DNA of 64,000 nucleotides, taken from contig NZ_CP044522.1 in assembly GCF_016495405.1 (NCBI RefSeq), forward strand, positions 1,488,001-1,552,000, in the 5' to 3' direction. The notes below the pieces were generated by a model. It saw only the letters and a program-made list of their open reading frames with translations, searched no databases and was not told the origin of the DNA. Shown here in pieces: positions 7,471-16,512 of the stretch. The position numbers and the translations under genes are program-made. The stretch's first letter is position 1; each line of letters opens with the position of its first letter. The DNA comes from Cobetia sp. cqz5-12. GTDB taxonomy: Bacteria > Pseudomonadota > Gammaproteobacteria > Pseudomonadales > Halomonadaceae.

Positions 7471-10448
7471 GGGAGATCCTGGCTAAGTGGGTGAGCGACG
7501 CTGATGCCCTTCATCATGTGGAGAGATTTGGCTCTCCACAGCTGCCGTTGCAGCTAAGCTACGTACGCTCTCGAGGCGACGACTACTACATCTCACTTGT
7601 TGGCGAGCTCTTCGACCGACTCAATGAGCCTTACAACGATGCTGTCGACTGGCTGCGGTTAGGCAACGCGATCACTCAGGCAGGCGGCATCGGTGGCGAC
7701 GACCAGGCAACGGCTTATCGCGGAATTCTGGAGCCGGAAGCCGCTGTCCTCGCGGCAGCAGCGTTTTACTTTGGAGGCTACTCAGCTTCTGCATATCTCA
7801 CTCTCAAGACGGCGAACCCGGATGCCCTCGGTGAGATTCAGCAAGCGTGCTATGAGCTTCTCGCAAGGCCATCTACGATTAAGTCTACACGTGTGAGCGC
7901 CCTCGTTGGTGCCGTGCTAAGGGGTAACCTAGACGCCATACGGGAACAGAGCAATCAGGCTGCGGAGATGGAGGAATCTGCGCTGAATATTGATCCCGAT
8001 GAATGGGTGGGATGGCGTCTTTTCCGGCGGATACTCTCCAGATTCGAGGAGACAAACATCCGTGCCGTCCTTCCAGATGGCGCATCAGAATTTTGGGATC
8101 CTCTTGTTCGGTCTTTCCTCAACCGAAACCCGCCAGTATGGGACTTCTTCCCTTCGCAGGTCGACGCGATCAAAAGTGGGTTGCTGGGAGGTGATAACTC
8201 TTACTCTATCCAGATGCCGACCGGCGCAGGAAAGACGGCGCTTTCGGAGACGCTGCTTTTTTACCACCTAAACCAGCACCCGGAGGATGTGGCAATCCTG
8301 CTCGTTCCATATCGGTCCCTAGCGGCGGAGCTACGCGGCAGCCTCGTCAAGCGCTTAGCTCACATGGGGCTCCCGGCCCGGTGCGTGTACGGTGGCACTG
8401 TGCCTACTGGAGACGAGATACGAAATCTGGACAATACGCGGGCGATCGTCGCGACGCCAGAGGCGTTGTCGGGTTTGCTTAGCACGGAACCGGACTTCTT
8501 CGCCCGTGTTTCCCTCGTTATCTGCGATGAGGGTCACCTCCTCGATGGCGAGGCCCGTGGAGTAGGGTTGGAGTTGCTGCTTGCCCGAATGCGAGCCCGC
8601 GAGATCGGCCCGCCCAAGTTCGTCTTCGTTTCAGCCATCGTCCCTAACATCGAGGAGATCAATACGTGGCTGGATGGAACGGATGAAACCGTAGTCCGCA
8701 GCGACTACCGTCCGGCTCTCGCTGAATTCGCAGTGCTTAAGGTGGCTGGAAAGAACTCAAGCACTAGAGTGGCACTACAGCTTCATCCGCATCACGCAGC
8801 ATCCTCGTTCTCAATTGAGCACTTTCTGAGCCACGATGACTTTCGCTATCGCAATACCTCGACAGGCCGGCTGAATACATATTCGTTCAACTCCGTTAAG
8901 ACCCAGGCTATTGCCGCGGCACGAAAGGCGCTATCGATGGGTGCGGTTGCCGTATTCGCGGCCAACAAGAGGGGCAACCAGGGGGCTGTAGGTCTCGCGA
9001 GTGAGCTTCTGGTCCAGTTGGCACATCCACTGCAAGTGCCCACACCCATGCAGTATGTTCAAGACGTAGCGAAGCTCCAGGCCGCGGTCGAGTACTTCAC
9101 ACTCGAGTACGGCGCTTCATGGGTTGGAACGCGAGCTCTTGATGCGGGGGCCGTTCTGCATCATGGGGATATTCCTCAGGAAAGCAGAGAGGTCGTCGAA
9201 GCCTTAGTTCGCGCGGGGGACGTTCGACTGGCGATATGCACTAGCACGCTGGCTGAGGGCGTCAACTTGCCGATCAGGACTTTGGTTTTGTACTCAGTAC
9301 AACGTCGTAGCCCAAATGGGGCCCCTGAGAACCTGCTCGCGCGAGATATCAAGAACCTAGTCGGACGAGCGGGACGTGCGGGAGCAACCACCAAGGGCCT
9401 CGTTATTTGCGCCAACCCTAGACAGTGGCCTTTGGTAGCTCCCGTTGCTCAGCAGCAACCAGGAGAGCGCGTTAACGGAGCGCTACTCGAGCTGATGCGT
9501 CGCCTGCAGTCTGCTCTGAACCAGCACAACCTTACTCTCACGAACGACATTCTAGAGGGAGAGACCGCGCTGCATACCTTGATCGATGGCATAGACTCGA
9601 CTCTCATCGATCTCGCCGCAGAGGAGCTTGGGGAGGACGAACTGGTTCGGATCGCTGCGGATCTGTCAATTCAGACCTTTGCGGCTCGCCAGGCCGAGCC
9701 CGACACAACCGACTTTATGAAACAGGTCTTCGAGCTGCGCGCTCAACGGGTTGCCGAGATCAAGCAGGCTGGACGACTGGTCTGGATCCGAGAAACAGGA
9801 ACGAGTGCGCGAATGCTTGAGTCTGTTGAGACCAAGCTGCTGCCCATGCGGGAGCGGTGGGATGACATTGAGGTCCCTACGGATCCCGAACTGGCTGAGG
9901 TTCTGCTGACATGGGCATGGGACCTTCCAGAGATGGCTGAAGCGGTCAAGGAGCTGTACCGAGGCGTTCCGCCTGTGCGCTCGGAGTTCATTCGGGTATT
10001 AGAAGGATGGATCGATGGCCAGCCGTTGATCGAGTTAGCACGACGAGCGGGCATTGACATCGACGAAATGCTAGGCGTTCACGCCAGGGTAATTAGCTAC
10101 GTACTTCAGGTCGCGGTTGAACAGGGCGTCGGCCTACTCAAGAAGCTACTCGAGGCGGGCGATCGCGAACTGGCACAAGCCGTCGTCGACTTTCCCGAGC
10201 ACCTGCGTTTCGGTGTCCCGACGGCGGCAGCGAAGGTGCTTGCGGCCGGCGGTGTCCGGCATCGTCGAGCTGCGGTCGCGCTCGGCCGAAGCCCCGAGCT
10301 TGGGACGCTGGTTGACCGCGCAGCGGTGTTTTCCACTGCTCGACACCTGCTCGATGACCGGGAGCAGTGGCTGCCAGCGATGGGGCGACTGGTGCTGGAG
10401 AACACGCTAGAGGATCTGCAAAATCCAAGTATATTCGATGATGAGTAA
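7467..10448 (+). CDS. hamB: HamB-like superfamily 2 helicase (Hachiman)
   Basis: A 993-residue SF2 helicase of the Ski2/HelQ type. Visible motifs: MPTGAGKT (Walker A, residues 250-257), LVPYRSLAAEL (Ia), TPEALSGLL (Ib), CDEGHLL (353-359, a DEGH variant of DExH), VSAI (III), STLAEGVNLP (V) and VGRAGRAG (632-639, VI). About 245 residues precede the motor and 350 follow it; both are helical and unrecognised. In Hachiman, HamB is the DNA-sensing ATPase that restrains HamA. The start codon lies in the ATGA overlap with hamA, so translation is coupled. All motor motifs are intact, so the system looks functional. Confidence 0.72.
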   Translation: MREILAKWVSDADALHHVERFGSPQLPLQLSYVRSRGDDYYISLVGELFDRLNEPYNDAVDWLRLGNAITQAGGIGGDDQATAYRGILEPEAAVLAAAAFYFGGYSASAYLTLKTANPDALGEIQQACYELLARPSTIKSTRVSALVGAVLRGNLDAIREQSNQAAEMEESALNIDPDEWVGWRLFRRILSRFEETNIRAVLPDGASEFWDPLVRSFLNRNPPVWDFFPSQVDAIKSGLLGGDNSYSIQMPTGAGKTALSETLLFYHLNQHPEDVAILLVPYRSLAAELRGSLVKRLAHMGLPARCVYGGTVPTGDEIRNLDNTRAIVATPEALSGLLSTEPDFFARVSLVICDEGHLLDGEARGVGLELLLARMRAREIGPPKFVFVSAIVPNIEEINTWLDGTDETVVRSDYRPALAEFAVLKVAGKNSSTRVALQLHPHHAASSFSIEHFLSHDDFRYRNTSTGRLNTYSFNSVKTQAIAAARKALSMGAVAVFAANKRGNQGAVGLASELLVQLAHPLQVPTPMQYVQDVAKLQAAVEYFTLEYGASWVGTRALDAGAVLHHGDIPQESREVVEALVRAGDVRLAICTSTLAEGVNLPIRTLVLYSVQRRSPNGAPENLLARDIKNLVGRAGRAGATTKGLVICANPRQWPLVAPVAQQQPGERVNGALLELMRRLQSALNQHNLTLTNDILEGETALHTLIDGIDSTLIDLAAEELGEDELVRIAADLSIQTFAARQAEPDTTDFMKQVFELRAQRVAEIKQAGRLVWIRETGTSARMLESVETKLLPMRERWDDIEVPTDPELAEVLLTWAWDLPEMAEAVKELYRGVPPVRSEFIRVLEGWIDGQPLIELARRAGIDIDEMLGVHARVISYVLQVAVEQGVGLLKKLLEAGDRELAQAVVDFPEHLRFGVPTAAAKVLAAGGVRHRRAAVALGRSPELGTLVDRAAVFSTARHLLDDREQWLPAMGRLVLENTLEDLQNPSIFDDE

Positions 10449-10794
10449 TAGATTCCCACGAGATGAGCGTTATAAGCTGAGCGTTATATTAGGCTACGGA
10501 TAAATGCCCGCTTTTGGCTTTAAGTGCTCAGCATGCCTTTGAGAGAAGCAATCTTGCGCCCCTCATAGGCATGCTGTTCGAAAGAGGGAGGCTCGTGAGC
10601 GGTACACCAGTGGTACACACACCAGCTTCGTATGCTATCCTCAAATTTCGCTAACCTACTGATTCCAAAGAACTGTACCTTTCGCTCGATTACGGTTGCT
10701 TTTCCTTGTGTGTCAGTAACTTACTGTTTTAAAAGCGAACTAATAATCCCCTAGTCTGATCCTAAAGGATGCAGCCGACCAATTTTCTCCAGTC
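10449..10794. other. Non-coding right edge of the defence island
   Basis: No gene is visible in about 345 bases. It holds a 10-base perfect inverted repeat (10529-10576) and a short direct repeat GGTACAC at about 10600-10617. Composition returns to AT-rich before the convergent flavin reductase gene. I could not identify an attachment site, integrase fragment or terminator. Confidence 0.5.
10529..10576. repeat. 10-base inverted repeat
   Basis: CAGCATGCCT (10529-10538) and AGGCATGCTG (10567-10576) are perfect complements separated by 28 bases. There is no following T-run, so it is not an obvious intrinsic terminator. It lies just beyond hamB. Confidence 0.5.
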
Positions 10795-11316
10795 TTATTC
10801 TCCCCCAGCCAAGCCCCCGTACGTCCCCTTGAAATACAACAACGGCCGCGCTGTCCCCGCAACATCCAGATTCATTCCTTTCACTTCTCCGATCACGATC
10901 AGGTGATCACCTGCCGGGTACTCAGCGTGAATCTTGCAGTCGAGCCAGTGTAGGCTGTCATTGATCACCGGGTTACCGAGGGGGGAGAGTTGCCAGTCGA
11001 TGCCTTGCCATTTGTCTGCGCCACGCATGGCGAACTGGTTGGAGACGTGGCTCTGCTCGCTGGAGAGAATGTTGACGGCGAAGCGCTCTGCCTGGCGGAT
11101 CTTCGGGTAGCTGAAGGAGCTTGCCTTGACGCTGAAGGAGACCAGAGGCGGATTCATCGAGACGCTGTAGAACGACTGACAGGTGAAGCCGATCGGCTCG
11201 TCGTCGACCTGGGTGGTGATGATGGTGATGCCGGAGGCGAAGTGGCCGAGGGCTTCACGGAAACTGGCGGGGTCGATGGTGGTGTCAGCTTTGGTTTCAG
11301 TATCGGAGAGTGACAT
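10795..11316 (-). CDS. Flavin reductase family protein
   Basis: A 173-residue flavin reductase-like (FMN-binding split barrel) protein. The frame is open to 11457, but the upstream part is low-complexity. ATG 11316 (MSLSDTETKAD) has AGGACC upstream and puts the domain (FREALGHFASGITIITT, GFTCQSFYSVSMNPPLVSFSV, AERFAVNILS) near the N-terminus, as usual. Such enzymes use NAD(P)H to reduce free FMN or FAD for a partner oxygenase. It follows mesX and mesD on the same strand but is separated from mesD by a strong hairpin (11423-11461). A flavin reductase commonly sits by mesDX-type loci as I recall, so it may supply reduced flavin to that oxygen-dependent system; this is inference. Confidence 0.8.
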   Translation of the reverse strand: MSLSDTETKADTTIDPASFREALGHFASGITIITTQVDDEPIGFTCQSFYSVSMNPPLVSFSVKASSFSYPKIRQAERFAVNILSSEQSHVSNQFAMRGADKWQGIDWQLSPLGNPVINDSLHWLDCKIHAEYPAGDHLIVIGEVKGMNLDVAGTARPLLYFKGTYGGLAGGE

Positions 11317-11422
11317 GGCAGGTCCTGCAAGATTAGGGGAGGTGGTAACAATCAGCCGTGGGGGAGGGGCTGCAGCGATATCGTGGGACTGAGAGTTTGA
11401 GTGACAAGGGTGAGAGTGATGA

Positions 11423-11461
11423 AAAAATGGCCGTCGTGAATCCTTCACGATGGCCATTTTT
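11423..11461 (-). terminator. Intrinsic terminator after mesD
   Basis: A long stem (11423-11440 paired with 11444-11461, one G-T wobble, loop TCC) starts with an A-run and ends with a T-run, so it can act on either strand. It should end mesX-mesD transcription before the flavin reductase gene or attenuate read-through. Confidence 0.75.
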
Positions 11462-11606
11462 GTTTGCGGCGGTGTCCGCCGCAGCGGCTTCCACTCTTGA
11501 GCACTATCGTCGGGCCAACTCGGGTCGGTACTAGCCTGGCGCTATCTGTCAGTGCTGTGTCCGGGCCCGCTCTATGCATTGGCCAGTTCAGTGTCTCGGC
11601 AAGCGA

Positions 11607-12641
11607 TCAGCGCTGTGCTTCGAGTTCCTTGCGCACGATGGCGGCGCCGGCGCTGAGTGCTTGCAGCTTGCCGCGGGCGACTTCACGGGAGAGCGGAGCC
11701 ATGCCGCAGTTGGTGCAGGGGTAGAGCTTGTCGGCATCCACGAACTTAAGCGCCTTGCGCAGGGTCTCGGCGACTTCTTCCGGTGTCTCGATGGTGTTGT
11801 TGGCGACATCGATGGCGCCGACCATGACCTTCTTGCCACGGATCAGCTCGATCAGCTCCATCGGCACGTGGGAGTTGTGGCATTCCAGCGAGACGATATC
11901 GATGTTGGATTGCTGAAGCTTGGGGAAGGCTTCTTCGTACTGACGCCATTCGGAGCCCAGGGTGCTCTTCCAGTCGGTGTTGGCCTTGATGCCGTAGCCG
12001 TAACAGATGTGGACGGCGGTCTCGCACTTGAGGCCTTCGATCGCACGCTCCAGCGTGGCGATGCCCCATTCATTCACTTCATCGAAGAACACGTTGAAGG
12101 CCGGTTCATCGAACTGGATGATGTCGACGCCTGCCGCTTCAAGTTCCTTGGCTTCCTCGTTGAGGATCTTGGCGAATTCCCACGCCAGCTTCTCGCGGCT
12201 CTTGTAATGGCCATCGAAGAGGGTGTCGACCATGGTCATCGGTCCCGGCAGTGCCCACTTGATCGGTTGATCGGTCTGCGAGCGCAGGAACTTGGCATCT
12301 TCGACGAACACCGGCTTCTGGCGGGAGACCGGGCCGACAACGGACGGCACGCTGGCTTCGTAGCGATCACGGATCTTGACGGTTTCGCGCTTCTCGAAAT
12401 CCACACCATTCAGGTGCTCGATGAAGGTGGTGACGAAGTGCTGACGCGATTGCTCGCCATCGCTGACGATGTCGATCCCGGCATGCTGCTGTTCCTGCAG
12501 GGAGACGCGCAGGGCATCCTGCTTGCCCGCGACCAGTGCCTCACCTTCGAGTTTCCAGGGGGACCAGAGGGCCTCCGGTTCGGCGAGCCAGGACGGTTTC
12601 GGCAGGCTGCCAGCGGTGGAGGTCGGGAGTAATCTCGTCAT
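11607..12641 (-). CDS. mesD: Core-MetE methionine synthase (MesD)
   Basis: A 344-residue protein corresponding only to the C-terminal catalytic barrel of cobalamin-independent MetE (normally about 750 residues). Zinc ligands are recognisable: H211 and C213 (HICYGY), E253 (SLECHNS) and C312 (TNCGM). The N-terminal folate-binding half is absent, not broken: the protein begins properly (MTRLLPTSTAGSLPKP). Core-MetE proteins paired with a DUF1852 protein (MesX) are an established folate-independent methionine synthase type that needs oxygen. The DUF1852 gene lies immediately upstream in the same operon, which makes this assignment strong. The methyl donor is not known to me. It should make methionine from homocysteine in the cytoplasm. 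Confidence 0.88.
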   Translation of the reverse strand: MTRLLPTSTAGSLPKPSWLAEPEALWSPWKLEGEALVAGKQDALRVSLQEQQHAGIDIVSDGEQSRQHFVTTFIEHLNGVDFEKRETVKIRDRYEASVPSVVGPVSRQKPVFVEDAKFLRSQTDQPIKWALPGPMTMVDTLFDGHYKSREKLAWEFAKILNEEAKELEAAGVDIIQFDEPAFNVFFDEVNEWGIATLERAIEGLKCETAVHICYGYGIKANTDWKSTLGSEWRQYEEAFPKLQQSNIDIVSLECHNSHVPMELIELIRGKKVMVGAIDVANNTIETPEEVAETLRKALKFVDADKLYPCTNCGMAPLSREVARGKLQALSAGAAIVRKELEAQR

Positions 12642-12738
12642 GATGAATAACCTTGTCCTTGGAATGGTTCAGATAGCGAATGTCGTTCGTCGATCAGCGC
12701 GCGCTGTTTGCGGATTGATGTGCTGAACAATGATGAAT

Positions 12739-13728
12739 TTATCGGTTGGCGGACCAGTTGGCGGACCACTGCTCGAGCAGGTTCTGGTAGGGCTTGATGA
12801 AGCTCTCTTCCACGAACTTGCCCTGCTCGATGGCGAGCTGGCTGCGCTCTTCGCGGTCGTACACGATGCGCGTCAGTGAATGGTCCTGCTGCTTCAGGCT
12901 CGCCTGATAGGATTTACCGGCCACGGAATTGGCGTTGTAGACCTCAGGACGATAGATCTTCTGGAAGGTGTCCATGGTGCTGATGGTGCTGATCAGTTCC
13001 AGATTGCTGTAATCGTTGAGCAGGTCGCCGGTGTGGTAGAAGGCCAGCGGCGCAACGCTGCCCGGCGGCATGAAGTAGCGCACCTTCAGGCCCATCTTGT
13101 TGAAGTACTCATCGGTCAGGGAATCATCATCCTGGCGATATTCCACCCCGAGGATCGGGTGCACGTTCTCGGTCTGCTCATAGGTCTTGGTGGTCGAGAC
13201 GCTGATGCAGATGACCGGCGGCTTCTTGAAGCATTCCTTGTAGGCAGCAGAACCCACGAAGGCCTGGAACAGATTGCCGTGCAGTACGCCGAACTGCTCC
13301 GGCACGCTGAAGGAGTCCTTGCCCTTGTTGTGCTCCAGCAGTCGCACGCTGAAGTCATAATCGCGCACGTAGGACGAGAAGTTGTTGCCGGTCACGCCGT
13401 CAATGCGCTGATTCGTCAGGTGGTCGACGATGGTGGTCTGCAGGATCTCGATGATCGGCAGGGCATTGTCGGAACGGGCGGCATCGAGATTCAGCTCGAC
13501 GGAGATGATGTCCAGCTCGACGGAGTAACGGTCGCCCTTGGGGTTGTCCCAGTTGGCCAGCGCATTGAATCGGTTGTTGATCATGTTCAGCGTGTTGCGC
13601 AGGTTCTGCTGACGGCTCTCACCCCGCGCCAGGTTGGCGAAATTGGTGGTCAGGCGGGTGTTTTCCGCCGGAACGTAGTTCTCGTCGAAGCGCAGACTGT
13701 TGATGCTGAAACCGAATTCGTTGCTCAT
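12739..13728 (-). CDS. mesX: DUF1852 protein MesX, partner of MesD
   Basis: A 329-residue DUF1852 protein (FGFSINSLRFDENYVPAENTRLTTNFANLARGE at the N-terminus is characteristic). Members co-occur with core-MetE and are required for MesD-type methionine synthesis in other bacteria. The chemistry is not fully established to my knowledge. No membrane segment or signal peptide is present. The start is probably ATG 13728, with AGGG seven to eight bases upstream; an in-frame GTG at 13737 is the alternative. The gap to mesD is 97 bases on the same strand, consistent with one operon. Confidence 0.85.
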   Translation of the reverse strand: MSNEFGFSINSLRFDENYVPAENTRLTTNFANLARGESRQQNLRNTLNMINNRFNALANWDNPKGDRYSVELDIISVELNLDAARSDNALPIIEILQTTIVDHLTNQRIDGVTGNNFSSYVRDYDFSVRLLEHNKGKDSFSVPEQFGVLHGNLFQAFVGSAAYKECFKKPPVICISVSTTKTYEQTENVHPILGVEYRQDDDSLTDEYFNKMGLKVRYFMPPGSVAPLAFYHTGDLLNDYSNLELISTISTMDTFQKIYRPEVYNANSVAGKSYQASLKQQDHSLTRIVYDREERSQLAIEQGKFVEESFIKPYQNLLEQWSANWSANR

Positions 13729-14258
13729 GGCGTTCACCCTGATCCTGAGAGAGAAAATTCACTGTGTCGTCGACATCTTCCCGTGATCTTTCAGGCGTCT
13801 CGTGAGCGGGTTGCTCTCTCTGAGAACGCATCCATGCCGGGAGAGGCACGCTGCTCGCCATCACGTTCCATGTGCTGGCTGTGAAGTGCAGCGTCATGGG
13901 AAGTCTTCATCAACGATCTGATGCAGGTGAGTATCCATTTCAGGGCTTCATGAGACAAACTGGATTTTTTAATATTCAAGTTGAGTGAAATTCATGATGG
14001 TGGCGAGCGTCATGTTTGCCGCTGAGAAAGCAGGCGAGACGAGCGGAGGAGGCGGGCTCAGCAAGTGCGCAATGTGAGCCGCAGAGACGTTGACGTGAGG
14101 AGTGGGTAAGAGGGGTAGGAGGGGAAAGAATGGAAAACACAAGCTAGCCCAAACTTCCGCTCGGGCCAGCTGGTGTGGCAGGCACCTGACGCTTCAGAGC
14201 ACGACATCCTCATGCACTCTTCATGCTCTTCACACTCGGCCATGAAGATGCAGCTGGT
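13729..14258. other. 530-base upstream region of mesX
   Basis: It lies between the mesX start and the 3' end of the sigma-54 activator, both on the minus strand. No gene is convincing. An AT-rich tract near 13964-13985 could hold the mesX promoter. TGAG-N5-TTCA near 13983-13995 resembles a MetR half-site pair, but that is weak. I looked for a SAM-type riboswitch and cannot support one. Confidence 0.4.
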
Positions 14259-16298
14259 TCATGAGGCGAGCGGCTGATGATTAGGCGCGACCAGGCCATG
14301 ACGGCGCATGCGGCGGTAGATAGTGGGTCGCGAGACGCCGAGTTGGCGGGCAACCTGGCTGATGTTCCAGTCCGTGTGGCGCAACAGCTCGAGCAATTCG
14401 CCTGCCTCTGTCCCAGCCTCCGCAGATGTGAACGTTGGAGAGCCAGTGCTTGAGGAACCGCTGGATGCAACGAGGGAGGAAGCGGCAAATGGGCTGGTAG
14501 TCCCGCAGGCACTGCCGGTGTTGGCCTGGCAGATCTCCGGAAGATCATGCAGGGTGATTTCATCGCCTTCCGCGGTGGCCATCGCGAAGGCAATCGCATT
14601 GCGCAGTTGGCGTATGTTGCCCGGCCAGTGATGACTCAGCAGCGCACTGATGGTATCGGCGCGCAGGTGGAGTGACTGTTCACGTTCGGCTTGCAGTTCC
14701 GCATGCAGCTTGCGAATGAGGTAGTGACGATCGGCACGTTCGCGCAGTGCGGGTAACAGGAGTTCGGCGCCGTTGAGTCGGTAGTAGAGGTCTTCGCGGA
14801 ATTGCCCGCTGGCGATCAGCTCCGTGACATCACGATGGGTGGCAGTGATGACGCGAATATCCACCTTGATGGGTGTCTCGGCCCCCAGTGGTGACACCTC
14901 TCGCTCGGCGAGCACGCGCAGCAGGCGCGACTGGAGCGGCAGCGGCATGTCACCGATCTCATCCAGAAACAGCGTGCCGCCGTCGGCCTGTTGGATCAGG
15001 CCACGCATGCCCTTGGGCCTTCCTCCCGTGAAGGCGCCCGGCAGATAGCCGAAGAGTTCACTTTCAATCAGCGATTCCGGAATGGCGGCGCAGTTCACCG
15101 CCACGAAGGGTGCCTTGGCGCGTGGTCCGCTGTCATGCAGCGCCCGCGCCAACACTTCCTTGCCGGTCCCCGTCTCGCCACGAATCAGGATGCTCACGTT
15201 TTCATGGCGCATTCGGCGCGCCAGCTTGAGCAGCCGGTGCATGGAAGGGTCATCTCCCGCGAGCTGGTCCAGCTCGGGCACCGGGTCATCCTGCTGGCTG
15301 ACGGTGGGGATAGCCTTCACCGGATAGCCGCGCGGCTCGATCAGGGTCACGAAGACGGTGGCATCGTCCGCCCGCAGGCGGAATGCACGAATCTGATCCC
15401 GGTTGGCGTGCGGGATGCTCAGCAGCTCATTAAGCTCTCCATCGAACAGTTGCGTGACGGCGGGCAGGGTGGAGACCGTCCACGGTGGCCAGCGTTCAAG
15501 ATGCGCATCTATCAGGCGTCGGCCCTCGTGATTGGCGGCGATCACCTTGCCATCTTCCTGAATGGCAAACAGGCCCCGACCATTCAGGTGCACGAATTCC
15601 CGTGCCGTGTCGAAGCGCAGGATCAGGCAATCCCGATAGCGATGCAGGAAGTACGCATCCTCGATCATGCGGGCATGCAGGGTGACGAGGGAGAGCGCAA
15701 AGGTCTGGCTCTCCTGCGGGCGGGGCGACTTCAGCGCCGAGATGTCGAGGGCGGCGATCACACGCCCCTGGGGATCGGTGATGGGGGCTGCGGTGCAGGT
15801 CAGGTCGATGTGGGTAGCATCGAAGTGCTCACGCTGATGGCAGGTGACGGCTGCGCCATCGTGCAGACAGGTGCCCGCCGCCGAGGTGCCGGCATAGCGC
15901 TCGTTCCAGTCCGAGCCGAGATAGAGGCCCGCGCGCCGCAGCTCACTCAATTGATCACGTTGGCCCCGGAAATCCACCGCAATACCGCGTTGATCGGTGA
16001 GGATCAGCGCATAGCCATGTTGTGCGATCTGACTATAGAGCCGCTCCACCCCGGCACGCGCCACGTGCAGCAGCTCATCCGCCGATTCCTGATGATCGCG
16101 CAGCGCCTGCTGGGTGAGAACGCGGACGGGGCGAGGGCGGCTGGGGTCGAGCTGATATTCCTCCAGACAGCGCTGCCAGGAACGACGGATGACGTCGCGC
16201 TGCGTCTCGGGGAAGACGTCGCGTCCTTCGCCCAGTTGCATCAGGGTCCGGATATGCTGCCGCTTGTCGGGCTGCATCGTTTCGAGTTGGCGGATCAT
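14259..16298 (-). CDS. AcoR-like sigma-54-dependent transcriptional activator
   Basis: A 679-residue enhancer-binding protein with the AcoR layout: an N-terminal GAF-like sensor (about 60-230), a linker, an AAA+ sigma-54 interaction domain (about 340-570) and a Fis-type HTH (WNISQVARQLGVSRPTIYRRMRRHG at the C-terminus). Walker A GETGTGKE begins at residue 374; Walker B is GGTLFLDEIGDM. The sigma-54 contact loop reads GAFTGG (421-426) rather than the usual GAFTGA. Start ATG 16298 follows GAGG. It is divergent from a monooxygenase/SDR pair that carries a well-spaced -24/-12 promoter and an upstream dyad, so it probably activates that operon in response to a small organic effector. AcoR family members respond to acetoin and other alcohols or ketones. 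Confidence 0.88.
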   Translation of the reverse strand: MIRQLETMQPDKRQHIRTLMQLGEGRDVFPETQRDVIRRSWQRCLEEYQLDPSRPRPVRVLTQQALRDHQESADELLHVARAGVERLYSQIAQHGYALILTDQRGIAVDFRGQRDQLSELRRAGLYLGSDWNERYAGTSAAGTCLHDGAAVTCHQREHFDATHIDLTCTAAPITDPQGRVIAALDISALKSPRPQESQTFALSLVTLHARMIEDAYFLHRYRDCLILRFDTAREFVHLNGRGLFAIQEDGKVIAANHEGRRLIDAHLERWPPWTVSTLPAVTQLFDGELNELLSIPHANRDQIRAFRLRADDATVFVTLIEPRGYPVKAIPTVSQQDDPVPELDQLAGDDPSMHRLLKLARRMRHENVSILIRGETGTGKEVLARALHDSGPRAKAPFVAVNCAAIPESLIESELFGYLPGAFTGGRPKGMRGLIQQADGGTLFLDEIGDMPLPLQSRLLRVLAEREVSPLGAETPIKVDIRVITATHRDVTELIASGQFREDLYYRLNGAELLLPALRERADRHYLIRKLHAELQAEREQSLHLRADTISALLSHHWPGNIRQLRNAIAFAMATAEGDEITLHDLPEICQANTGSACGTTSPFAASSLVASSGSSSTGSPTFTSAEAGTEAGELLELLRHTDWNISQVARQLGVSRPTIYRRMRRHGLVAPNHQPLAS

Positions 16299-16346
16299 GG
16301 CTGCCTCGGCGCTGGCCGTCTCGGGACGGCTCTTTTGGTAGTGGCT

Positions 16347-16409
16347 ATGGCGCTTGTGAAAGTGGTGATGGCTCTTGTGAAAGTGGCAATCGCGGTTGTC
16401 ACAATAGCG
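16347..16409. repeat. Three imperfect 21-base tandem repeats
   Basis: Units start at 16347, 16368 and 16389. The first two differ at 3 of 21 positions; the third is more diverged. They lie in the leader of the sigma-54 activator, within the intergenic control region. No function is evident. Confidence 0.5.
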
Positions 16410-16494
16410 GCCATAGCGAAAGCGGCGTGTGCTCCTTCAAGCGTATGCGGTGTGGCGGGAGCGTCAATCACCCTGTCCTGCATCCTTGGTCGGG

Positions 16495-16512
16495 GCGTTA
16501 CAGGTGTAACGC
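16495..16512. promoter_or_regulatory. 18-base dyad, probable upstream activator site
   Basis: GCGTTACA (16495-16502) and TGTAACGC (16505-16512) are perfect inverted arms with a 2-base spacer. The site is centred about 150 bases upstream of the sigma-54 promoter, a usual distance for enhancer-binding proteins, and next to a gene for one. The assignment as the activator's binding site is inference. Confidence 0.6.

Noticed and set aside
10580..10640. Possible tRNA or att-site around GTTCGAA and the GGTACAC repeats
   Set aside because: No cloverleaf could be formed around the TTCGA, and no matching copy was found at the left edge of the defence island.
11574..12632. Long plus-strand frame of 352 codons over the methionine synthase
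   Set aside because: It is antisense to mesD, whose product is clearly recognisable; the translation has no homology and reflects GC-biased codon shadowing.
13741..13990. SAM or cobalamin riboswitch upstream of the methionine synthase operon
   Set aside because: I could not find the conserved core elements of these riboswitches in the leader.
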